Positions 56,875-64,000 of a stretch of 64,000 nt of DNA are shown here, piece by piece. The position numbers and the translations under genes were made by a program. The stretch's first letter is position 1, and each line of letters starts with the position of its first letter. The stretch comes from Rahnella bonaserana (GTDB lineage: Bacteria > Pseudomonadota > Gammaproteobacteria > Enterobacterales > Enterobacteriaceae), in assembly GCF_019049675.1 (NCBI RefSeq), contig NZ_JAFMOW010000061.1, forward strand, positions 1 to 64,000, written 5' to 3'. The notes under the pieces were generated by a model. It searched no databases. It had not been told where the DNA came from and saw only the letters and a program-made list of their open reading frames with translations.

Positions 56875-56892
56875 AACCTACTAGATGGTAGA
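56875..56892. promoter_or_regulatory. TetR-type operator copy E (osmC promoter)
   Basis: AACCTACTAGATGGTAGA contains CCTACTAGATGGTAG, matching the reverse consensus with one change in the core. It lies upstream of the OsmC start at 56818. Confidence 0.7.
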
Positions 56893-57278
56893 TTACTTTA
56901 AGATTGAGGTGTTGTCTACCACTATGGGGGCAACTTCTTAAGATAGAGCTACAAACAGGGACGTAAACGCTGCGATATCTACATTATGCGATGTATCGTG
57001 CTGACGTCCGAGTTCGGCATCTTGCTAAGCATCTTAATCGCTTGTGAGCTATGACCTCCTGACGGCATAGAATCTATGCATCTTTAACAGTACCCAAGTA
57101 TAGAAGCATAGTTTTCAGTAATTATTGAGTATGAAGGACTGATCAAAAGAAACAATATAGGCAATCATCATAAAAGTTATTTCTCTCGTACTAAATAACC
57201 GTTATAGACTGAAATCACAGAACGATTGACCGAAGTGAAATCAACATTCAGCAATTCAATTAGCGGGGGAGCGACCAT
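56893..57278. other. Intergenic stretch before the cupin operon
   Basis: No gene is seen. GC content drops in this region towards the AT-rich operon that follows. The last bases carry GGGGGAG before the cupin start. Confidence 0.4.
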
Positions 57279-57998
57279 ATGGAAATCCACAACCGGACTC
57301 CAAATGTATATGACTTGCTTGAAATAAACAAAATTCTACTTTCAACTTCAAATAATGGTGAGTCATTTGAGAAAGACTTACATCTCAATGGATTCATAGA
57401 AAAACCATGGGGATATGAGTATAGAGTTTATTGTGATTCTATTTTTGATGTATGGCGCCTTCATATATCAAAGAATCAATCCACGTCAATGCATTGTCAT
57501 ATACTCAAAGACACCGTCCTTATATGCCTACATGGTGATGGCGAGACCAGATTTCTTGATGGTACACATCAGGCGTTAAAATCTGGGGACAGCATATATA
57601 TTGCAAAAGGTGTATTCCATCAGACTATTTCGGGAAAATCAGGCATCGAATTAATCGAAGTTGAAAATCCAAGAAACAAATTCGACTTACTCAGACTTAA
57701 AGATAATTATGGCCGGCAAAATATGGCATATGAAAAGAAATCACAGGAACATGATCTTTTACCTCCTTTGCAACAGATAGCTGCAGGCACATTGATCAGA
57801 GAACATGACCTACACAAATTAGCATACTTTTCCGTCAAAAATCTTGATAGAAAAATGTTGAATGACGAGGATGATTTTATTTTTATTTCATTAGATGTAA
57901 AAAGCCATCTAATGGGAAAGATCCATATCCTACGAGCTAAAGATGCCATCTCAGAAATGTACTGTGGTCAGACTGTATTTTTAATTAACGTCCCGTAA
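57279..57998 (+). CDS. Cupin-fold protein
   Basis: The 239-residue protein has a cupin barrel with the metal motif HCH at His72-His74 (SMHCHILKDTVLICLHGDGETRF) and the second motif around His114 (GDSIYIAKGVFHQT), after an EKPWGYEYRV start typical of sugar-phosphate isomerase-like cupins. The C-terminal third is unrecognised. GGGGGAG precedes the start. It is the first gene of a four-gene, AT-rich operon. Its substrate is unknown. Confidence 0.75.
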   Translation: MEIHNRTPNVYDLLEINKILLSTSNNGESFEKDLHLNGFIEKPWGYEYRVYCDSIFDVWRLHISKNQSTSMHCHILKDTVLICLHGDGETRFLDGTHQALKSGDSIYIAKGVFHQTISGKSGIELIEVENPRNKFDLLRLKDNYGRQNMAYEKKSQEHDLLPPLQQIAAGTLIREHDLHKLAYFSVKNLDRKMLNDEDDFIFISLDVKSHLMGKIHILRAKDAISEMYCGQTVFLINVP

Positions 57999-58019
57999 CG
58001 CAATAAGAAGGAAAATAAC

Positions 58020-58595
58020 ATGTCTAATCCGACACGAGTAGTGATAATCACTGGTCCAGGTTTTCAGGATCACGATGTAGTTTATACTTACTATCGTTCT
58101 AAAGAGGAAGGATACGATATATCTATTGCAACAAAGGATGGAAGTGCAGTGACAGGGAAATATGGCATCACTGTTCCTATGGATAAAAGATCCAAAGACA
58201 ATATTAATTTTGATCAACTCAACGCCACTGATTTTGATGCTGTTATTCTCACTGGCGGTCATGAAGCGCCTGATAGAGTTCGCCAAGATCAGAGAGTTAA
58301 AGATTTTCTAAAGCAGATGGTAATACAGGGGAAAGTTGTGGCTGGGCTCTGCCATGGTCCCTGGATTATGATTTCTGCCGGTATTCTAAGAGACAAACTC
58401 ACCTGCGCTTATGTTGGTCTGAAAGACGATATGGTTAATTCCGGCGCCAATGTAATTGAAGCAGATGTAGTTGTCGACGGGAATATCATAACTTGCTCCT
58501 ATTATGCTGAATGTGGAAAATTTATGCGTCAGACATTCGATGCAATAGATAGATGGAAGCGCGGCGAAACTCTTAAAGAACCGCTGGTGGTATAA
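58020..58595 (+). CDS. DJ-1/PfpI-family protein (YhbO-like)
   Basis: The 191-residue protein belongs to the DJ-1/PfpI superfamily, with the nucleophilic elbow VAGLCHGPWIM (Cys-His) and ILTGGHEAPDRVR. Members act as glyoxalases, deglycases, peptidases or hydratases; the present role is not readable. It starts 21 bases after the cupin stop and ends four bases before the HAD gene. Confidence 0.83.
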   Translation: MSNPTRVVIITGPGFQDHDVVYTYYRSKEEGYDISIATKDGSAVTGKYGITVPMDKRSKDNINFDQLNATDFDAVILTGGHEAPDRVRQDQRVKDFLKQMVIQGKVVAGLCHGPWIMISAGILRDKLTCAYVGLKDDMVNSGANVIEADVVVDGNIITCSYYAECGKFMRQTFDAIDRWKRGETLKEPLVV

Positions 58596-58599
58596 TTCG

Positions 58600-59331
58600 A
58601 TGTTAATAGCAATGGATTTCGACGGGGTCGTGGTTGATGGAGTAGACGAATGCATGCTAATTACATGGAATGTATTACATGACAAACCTCTCAGTGATTT
58701 TAACCAAGATGTACTTCAAAACATCCCACGCCTGATGGCTAAACGATTCAGGAAATTAAGGAATTTTGTACGCCATGACGGTCACTTTATTGCCTCATTC
58801 ACTGAATTTGGTAATGAAGCTATAGATAATGACAGATTCACTGCTATATATGAATCAATTCCAACTGAAGATAAGAAAATATTCAGGGATAAGTTCATCC
58901 ATTATAGGAAGCTGGCAAGAAGTCTCTACCCTGATTTTTGGGCTGAACTACACCGTCCGCTATTGGATGTTTCAAATTTATTTGAAACAGCTAATGATAT
59001 CTATATTGTATCAGGAAAGGATGAAGAGTCTATATTATACATTCTAAGTAAATATGGTTTAAACATACCCGCGAATAAAATATATGGGAGGATGACTGAC
59101 AAAAACAAGACTCTTACCTTGCTAAAATCAATAGCCTTCGATAAAAACGAGGATATTCTATTTATTGATGACAATATCCAAAATGTTATTGATGCATTAG
59201 ATCATGGCATTCAATCATTTTGGGCTAATTGGGGATACAACATCCCTGAGCATAAATTAATGGCACTTCAAAAAGGAATTAATGAATTAGATACCGAGGA
59301 TCTCTTGAAATTAGTCAAGAAAACCTCTTAA
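58600..59331 (+). CDS. HAD-superfamily hydrolase
   Basis: The 243-residue protein has HAD motif I AMDFDGVVVDG (Asp6, Asp8), motif II VSGK, and motif III DILFIDDN. It probably removes phosphate from a small molecule. Coupling to the DJ-1 gene (four-base gap) and the deacetylase-like gene suggests consecutive steps of one pathway. Confidence 0.8.
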   Translation: MLIAMDFDGVVVDGVDECMLITWNVLHDKPLSDFNQDVLQNIPRLMAKRFRKLRNFVRHDGHFIASFTEFGNEAIDNDRFTAIYESIPTEDKKIFRDKFIHYRKLARSLYPDFWAELHRPLLDVSNLFETANDIYIVSGKDEESILYILSKYGLNIPANKIYGRMTDKNKTLTLLKSIAFDKNEDILFIDDNIQNVIDALDHGIQSFWANWGYNIPEHKLMALQKGINELDTEDLLKLVKKTS

Positions 59332-59374
59332 CGCAATATTATTTCAATTTTTTCTGTATGAGGAGTAATAACTC

Positions 59375-60256
59375 ATGGCGAAAGAAATACTATGTGGTTT
59401 TGGAGTGGGTGTAGATGCCGTTGCAGGCTGGCTATCTTCTTATGGGGGAGAAGATTCTCCAAGCGATATATCTCGCGGTATGTTCGCTGGCGAAGTAGGT
59501 ACTCCACGTCTTCTGAATCTATTTGACCAGTTTAATATCCCCACCACCTGGTTTATGCCTGGTCATTCCATCGAAACCTTTCCTCGGCAAATGGAAGCAG
59601 TTGTCAATGCTGGACATGAGGTAGGGGTTCATAATTACAGTCATGAAAACCCAATATCTATGTCGCCTGACCAAGAAAGAGAAGTCCTTCTAAAAGGCAT
59701 TGACATGGTCACAAAATTAACAGGGAAGAGACCTACTGGGTATGTCGCTCCATGGTGGGAATTTTCTCCTGTAACCACAGATCTTCTATTAGAAAATGGC
59801 ATCAAATATGACCATTCACTAATGCATCATGATCATCAGCCTTATTATGTCAGGAAAGGTGATTCCTGGACCAAGATAGATTATTCCAAGACACCGACCG
59901 AATGGATGAAACCGCTGGTACGCGGAGAAGAGACGGACCTTATTGAATTACCCGCCAGTTGGACAATCGACGATATTCCTCCTTTCATGTTCATGAAAAC
60001 AAAACCCAACAGCCAAGGTTTCATGAATCCCAGGGACATCGAACAGTTGTGGAGAGATCAATTCGATTGGGTCTACCGTGAGCATGAATATGCGATCTTT
60101 ACTTTTACGATTCACCCGGACGTATCTGGACGCCCGCACGTATTAATGATGCTCGAACGCCTCTTAACTCATATGCTTGGTCATCCAGGGGTGAAATTCC
60201 TAAAATTGAATGACATTGCAGATGACTTTGCCAAGCGATCTCCACGGATAAAATAA
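59375..60256 (+). CDS. PgdA-like polysaccharide deacetylase/cyclic amidase
   Basis: The 293-residue protein closely resembles Helicobacter pylori PgdA and related cyclic-imide hydrolases: [42 protein letters not shown] and YVAPWWEFS. The metal site Asp14, His86, His90 lies at the same positions as in HpPgdA. No signal peptide is present, so a cytosolic C-N hydrolase acting on a small cyclic amide or imide is as likely as peptidoglycan deacetylation. It ends the four-gene operon. Confidence 0.82.
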   Translation: MAKEILCGFGVGVDAVAGWLSSYGGEDSPSDISRGMFAGEVGTPRLLNLFDQFNIPTTWFMPGHSIETFPRQMEAVVNAGHEVGVHNYSHENPISMSPDQEREVLLKGIDMVTKLTGKRPTGYVAPWWEFSPVTTDLLLENGIKYDHSLMHHDHQPYYVRKGDSWTKIDYSKTPTEWMKPLVRGEETDLIELPASWTIDDIPPFMFMKTKPNSQGFMNPRDIEQLWRDQFDWVYREHEYAIFTFTIHPDVSGRPHVLMMLERLLTHMLGHPGVKFLKLNDIADDFAKRSPRIK

Positions 60257-60262
60257 TGACAC

Positions 60263-60288
60263 GGCAGCCGATGAGGCTGCCTGTTTTA
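60263..60288 (+). terminator. Terminator of the cupin-PgdA operon
   Basis: GGCAGCC GATGA GGCTGCC followed by TGTTTT: a 7-bp GC stem directly after the deacetylase-like gene. Confidence 0.8.
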
Positions 60289-60294
60289 TGTATC

Positions 60295-61197
60295 TCAAAC
60301 CATAAATCCGCTATTTTTTGATAGTTCGAGAATTCTGTCTCTTATTCCTGAAACGAGTGGGTTACGTAATGAGCTATCAATCCATACCAAATAGATTGAA
60401 TTTATAGGGAGTCTCTCATGGACATTCACTTCAACGATCTGACCTCCTGCTATGCTTTGGGCGCATAAATACTCAGGCATCACAGTCCAACCAATATTTT
60501 CTCGGATCATTCTTTCTAAAATCCGCAAATCCGGTACAGTAATAGACGGACGAAGCAGTGCAAAAAATCGCGAAGAATCCTGGAAAACTTCCCTTATCAA
60601 GGGTAACTGTTCATCGTAAGCTATTAGAGGAAGCTTCGACAGCGTATCAATCACGTCCTCGTTTTCTTTGAAGTTGTCTGCTATGAGTGACGCTACCACA
60701 ACTATTAACTTTTCCATTCCAATTTCAGCATATCCAAATTTTTGTTTATCCGGCATAGAAGTTGTGAAACCTAGTTGACAACTTCCGTCCAGAAGACAGC
60801 TGTATATGCGCTTCCTATTTCCTGTCAAAACTTTAAATTTAATACCTTCATTGAATAATATTTTCACCAAGTACGGTAATTTTGACCACATTAATTCTGC
60901 TGGCCCGATGAAAGATACTGTCCCCGAGGACTTTCTTGTACGTGATCTAAGCATCGACAACTTCAGTTCAATCGTTTCTAAATCTGAAGCCACCAATCTC
61001 GCCAATTCCTCCCCATCCACTGTAGCCACCACACCATGTGAACGACGAGTAAAGAGAACACACCCGGTAAAAGCCTCAAGTGAATGAATGTGGGCAGACA
61101 TTGCAGGCTGGCTTATGCCCAACCGCATTGCCGCTTTTGAAATCGAACCAGCTTTGTATACTTCAACAAAACTTCGTAACTGAACCAGATAGCTCAT
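60295..61197 (-). CDS. LysR-family regulator convergent to the cupin operon
   Basis: The 300-residue LysR protein has the helix-turn-helix (FVEVYKAGSISKAAMRLGISQPAMSAHIHSLE) and effector domain. ATG at 61195-61197 has AAGGA eight bases upstream; ATG at 61206 is possible. It converges on the four-gene operon and shares its low GC content, so it probably came with it and may regulate it. Confidence 0.84.
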   Translation of the reverse strand: MSYLVQLRSFVEVYKAGSISKAAMRLGISQPAMSAHIHSLEAFTGCVLFTRRSHGVVATVDGEELARLVASDLETIELKLSMLRSRTRKSSGTVSFIGPAELMWSKLPYLVKILFNEGIKFKVLTGNRKRIYSCLLDGSCQLGFTTSMPDKQKFGYAEIGMEKLIVVVASLIADNFKENEDVIDTLSKLPLIAYDEQLPLIREVFQDSSRFFALLRPSITVPDLRILERMIRENIGWTVMPEYLCAQSIAGGQIVEVNVHERLPINSIYLVWIDSSLRNPLVSGIRDRILELSKNSGFMV

Positions 61198-61206
61198 ACT
61201 GCGCAT

Positions 61207-61622
61207 CCTTAAGAGCCTGAAGCTCTCCGATTACGACATAAAATCGAAAGCCTGCACAGTATTATGTTATAAACATGTTCCGTTAATGCTTCTATACATA
61301 TTAACTTATTTTAACAATTAAAGGATTTTATAGGGCAAGGATAGAACATATCAAGATAACCCATTGATATAGCTATATTTAACGTGCGTTATACTGGTTG
61401 GCATTAAGGTTTCAAGCATGCCATGAGATTCGGATTGGCGTGTTGTCTTCTATTACATACTCTGGGGAGTGATAGTCGCTAAACCTTTAAATTGACTAAA
61501 CAATCATTGTATTTTTATCTATTAACGTTGACAACCTCAACTCAAATCGAGTTATCACAAATTCCGTTGGTCAGCGAAGCGGTTAGCTTCTTTTAGACCG
61601 GTTCGGACTACCTCTCGGAACA
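61207..61622. other. AT-rich intergenic stretch without genes
   Basis: The 416 bases contain no reading frame with coding character, no tRNA and no clear terminator. This gap separates the AT-rich operon and its LysR gene from the next unit and may mark a boundary of acquired DNA. Confidence 0.4.
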
Positions 61623-62540
61623 TTAATCATCATCCCATGGTGCCCGTTTCCATTTTTCAGTCATGAAATCAATAAATACACTTAGCCTACGGGGTATTGG
61701 TTCTCGCCGCGCCCGGACAACACTGATCTGAGATGTGTTTGCTTCCCAATCAGGCAGAACTCGGCAAAGTTTCCCAGCTCTCAATTCATCATGAATATCC
61801 CAAGTTTCTCGAAGAGATATGCCAAGCCCCGCCAAACTCCAGGCATGCAATACGTCTCCGTTGTCACTGATAAGGTTGCCAGTAACGCTGATGCTTCTTT
61901 CATGACCGGCTTTACGTAACGTCCATGAATTGTGTAAAAAACCCGGGTAAGCGAATACTAAGCAGTTGTGATTTAAAAGATCTTCTGGTCGCTCAATGGG
62001 TGGATGATTCTTCAGATATTCGGACGATGCGATGAGAATACGTCTATTATTTGCTATTTTTCTGGCCAGAAGGCGAGAATCAGCCAGATCCCCCATACGA
62101 ATAGCCAGATCGAAATCACCACTGTAAAGATCCTGGATTTGGTCAGATAACCTTAAATCAAAGCCCACCCTCGGATGTACTTGGCAGAATGCAGCGATCG
62201 CAGGAGCAACATATTTTCGGCCAAACGGTGCGGGCGCAGTCAAACGAATATTTCCGCTTAACTCCTCACTATCCCCTCGGGAAAGTTCCTTCATCTCATC
62301 CAGAACGGCCAACGCTACGCGAGCCCTCTCAGCTATAGCTCTGCCCTCGTCTGTAATACGTAGATTACGGGTGTTTCTTTCAAAAAGTGTAGTGCCAAGT
62401 GCAGTTTCCAGCCTGGCTATCTGCTTGCTCACCATCTTGGGGAGTATCTGTAGGTCTCGTGCTGCGGCAGAGAAATTGTTTCTGTCGACGACGTGTAAAA
62501 ACACTTCAAGGTCGTCATTTCTCAAGTTTATTTTGTTCAT
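61623..62540 (-). CDS. LysR-family regulator (CrgA-like)
   Basis: The 305-residue LysR protein has the helix-turn-helix (VVDRNNFSAAARDLQILPKMVSKQIARLE) and the effector domain LRLSDQIQDLYSGDFDLAIRMGDLADSRLLA, as in the CrgA/DmlR group. ATG at 62538-62540 gives the usual LysR length; the longer frame to 62690 would cross the divergent promoter. It is divergent from the DJ-1-like gene and probably controls it and the MFS gene. Confidence 0.86.
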   Translation of the reverse strand: MNKINLRNDDLEVFLHVVDRNNFSAAARDLQILPKMVSKQIARLETALGTTLFERNTRNLRITDEGRAIAERARVALAVLDEMKELSRGDSEELSGNIRLTAPAPFGRKYVAPAIAAFCQVHPRVGFDLRLSDQIQDLYSGDFDLAIRMGDLADSRLLARKIANNRRILIASSEYLKNHPPIERPEDLLNHNCLVFAYPGFLHNSWTLRKAGHERSISVTGNLISDNGDVLHAWSLAGLGISLRETWDIHDELRAGKLCRVLPDWEANTSQISVVRARREPIPRRLSVFIDFMTEKWKRAPWDDD

Positions 62541-62682
62541 TTTGGGGTAAGTGTTTGTCCGTTTAGGTCTATTTAAAGGATAAATAGATTGTTCCACAAT
62601 AAGACTCAATATGACAAGTCTGTTATGTCGCATGCAGTCAGAAGAATTTTGCTTTAAGTCCCCCCATATAGAGGAAGTTAAA

Positions 62683-63387
62683 ATGCCCAAACGTATCCTG
62701 TTTGTATTGACCAGCCATGACCGTAAAGGTCAAGCCGAGAGTAAAGATGCCGCACCCAGTGGTTTCTATCTTTCTGAGGTGTCTCACCCCTACGATGTAC
62801 TCACAAAAGAAGGATATGAAATTGATTTCGTGAGTCCCAAGGGAGGCAAGACACATGTTGACGGTTTAGACCTCAGCGATCCGGTTAACGCCTCCTTTTG
62901 GAATAATGATTCCTTACGCGAGGCAACTAAAACCACATTAAAACCCTCGCAGATTGATCCTGACGTCTATGACGCCGTCTACTATGCAGGAGGGCATGCG
63001 ACGATGTGGGATCTCCCTGACAATATAGAGTTGGCGGGTGTTTCATCACGAATTTATGAAAAGGGTGGCGTTGTCGCTGCGGTTTGTCATGGCCCCGCCG
63101 GATTGGTGAATATTCGGCTTTCCGATAATGAATATCTGGTTGCGGGCAAAAAGGTGTCAGCTTTTACCAACGATGAAGAACGTGCTGTAGGGTTGTACGA
63201 CATTGTTCCATTCTTACTTGAAGACACGCTGAAGCAAAGAGGTGCTGAGCATCTTGCAGCCGCAAATTTTCAGCCACAGGTGATTGTCAGCGAGAGATTA
63301 GTGACCGGACAGAATCCCGCTTCCGCAAAAGGAGTCGCTGAGGCAATGCTGCCTTTGTTGGCTTCTATTGAAAATAGAAGAGCCTGA
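62683..63387 (+). CDS. DJ-1/PfpI-type protein, Hsp31-like
   Basis: The 234-residue protein has the class I glutamine amidotransferase-like fold of the Hsp31/HchA-like DJ-1 group: FVLTSHDRKGQAESKDAAPSGFYLSEVSHPY at the start and the elbow AAVCHGPAGLVN with Cys-His. Such enzymes act as glutathione-independent glyoxalases or chaperones. ATG at 62683 follows GAGGAAG. The MFS gene starts three bases after its stop. Confidence 0.86.
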   Translation: MPKRILFVLTSHDRKGQAESKDAAPSGFYLSEVSHPYDVLTKEGYEIDFVSPKGGKTHVDGLDLSDPVNASFWNNDSLREATKTTLKPSQIDPDVYDAVYYAGGHATMWDLPDNIELAGVSSRIYEKGGVVAAVCHGPAGLVNIRLSDNEYLVAGKKVSAFTNDEERAVGLYDIVPFLLEDTLKQRGAEHLAAANFQPQVIVSERLVTGQNPASAKGVAEAMLPLLASIENRRA

Positions 63388-63390
63388 GTT

Positions 63391-64000
63391 ATGAAAGAAC
63401 GCATGCCTTTTGTTATATATGTCTTTGCACTCTGCGCTTTTGCTTTGGGATTCACTGAATTTGTCACGATCGGCTTAGTTTCCAGGATATCAGCTGATCT
63501 AAACGTCAGTGTCAGTCATGTAGGTACAGCGGTGACAGCCTACGCCCTCGGTGCCGTAATTGGTGCTCCGGGATTAACTGCGTTGGCAACACGATGGCCT
63601 CGTAAAAGATTATTACTTGTTGCTATGGGCCTGTTTACAGTTGGCAATGGTATCGTCGGTGCGTCTGAGTCCCTAACGCCTATGTTGATTGCACGATTTG
63701 CTTCCGGTTTAGGGCACGGAGTGTTTCTTGCTGTTGCTTCAAGTGTGGCAACCCAACTGGCTGGGCGACATCGTGCTGGCGCCGCTGTTTCGGTCGTTTT
63801 TGGCGGTCTTACAATTGCGTTGGCATTAGGCGTACCACTTGGTACCTACATCGGTAGTCTGTTGAGTTGGCAGTCTATATTCATGGCAGTAACGGCAAGT
63901 GGAGCGATCGGTTTCATTGGATTGGCAATGCTGATGCCCACGGATCAAAATGATCCCTCCTTGCAAGCAAATGCCATGGACGGTTTAAAAGCCATGTTCA
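63391..64000 (+). CDS. MFS transporter, N-terminal part (cut by window end)
   Basis: From ATG at 63391 an open frame runs to the window end, giving the first 203 residues. It has hydrophobic segments such as VFALCAFALGFTEFVTIGLV, TAVTAYALGAVIGAPGL, the MFS loop TRWPRKRLLLVAM and ARFASGLGHGVFLAVASS. The pattern fits the AraJ/YdhP/CmlA type of 12-helix drug/sugar exporters. It is three bases downstream of the Hsp31-like gene, so they form one operon. Confidence 0.85.
   Translation, partial: MKERMPFVIYVFALCAFALGFTEFVTIGLVSRISADLNVSVSHVGTAVTAYALGAVIGAPGLTALATRWPRKRLLLVAMGLFTVGNGIVGASESLTPMLIARFASGLGHGVFLAVASSVATQLAGRHRAGAAVSVVFGGLTIALALGVPLGTYIGSLLSWQSIFMAVTASGAIGFIGLAMLMPTDQNDPSLQANAMDGLKAMF

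Noticed and set aside
59375..60256. Role as a peptidoglycan deacetylase
   Set aside because: Similarity to HpPgdA is strong, but there is no signal peptide and the operon partners are small-molecule enzymes, so this was kept only as an alternative.

Overview
The window looks like chromosome from an Enterobacterales species, probably in the Yersiniaceae/Rahnella-Serratia range. The grounds are gene content (yaiL, katG, gor, nemA-like and dsbG-like genes), repeated GC-rich terminators of the AAAGCCCGC...GCGGGCTTT type, and a tRNA-Asn used by a P4-type integrase. This is inference from gene families; no species marker such as rRNA is present.

Layout. (1) 1-765 is the distal end of a mobile element: an IS3-family transposase tail and then a 20-bp copy of the tRNA-Asn 3' end (att site). 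(2) 766-20900 is backbone-like: a zinc-ribbon protein, a UshA-like 5'-nucleotidase, yaiL, a large divergent cluster for an N-containing (probably heterocyclic) compound (4484-17069), katG and a luciferase-like oxidoreductase. (3) tRNA-Asn at 20910 is followed by an integrase and accessory genes to about 29500: an AHL-lactonase of the AttM type with a LysR regulator, an orphan RES-domain protein, an IS110 element with a nonsense codon and a folded leader resembling a bridge RNA, an HNH plus HEPN-like gene pair, and remnants of IS3 and Sel1-repeat genes. (4) 29732-40515 is a carbohydrate region with two transport systems, an RbsABC-type ABC transporter plus FGGY kinase on the plus strand and a Gat/Sgc-type PTS on the minus strand. 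The PTS operon also carries an epimerase, a short-chain dehydrogenase and a 6-phospho-3-hexuloisomerase. A SorC-type regulator lies next to it, and TGCTCATATGAGCA-like palindromes occur at all three promoters.

(5) 41249-56818 is dense in thiol and electrophile chemistry: DsbG, glutathione reductase, a MalY-like lyase, two thioredoxin-like proteins, an old yellow enzyme homologue, a FrnE/DsbA-type protein, an SDR, an alpha/beta hydrolase, an AhpD-like protein, an OsmC-like protein and a TetR repressor. Five copies of an 18-bp palindrome (consensus CTACCAACTAGTAGGTAG) lie upstream of these units, including the TetR gene itself, which points to one local regulon. (6) 57279-61197 is an AT-rich four-gene operon (cupin, DJ-1/PfpI, HAD hydrolase, PgdA-type deacetylase/cyclic amidase) with a convergent LysR gene, likely acquired and of unknown pathway. 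(7) 61623-64000 has a LysR gene divergent from a DJ-1/Hsp31-like gene and an MFS transporter cut by the window end.

The most novel-looking items are the TetR-operator regulon with a non-canonical old yellow enzyme active site, the dual-transport hexulose-phosphate pathway, the cupin/DJ-1/HAD/PgdA operon, the N-heterocycle cluster, and the HNH/HEPN-like pair. Functions are assigned by family recognition from the translated sequences alone; no database search was run.
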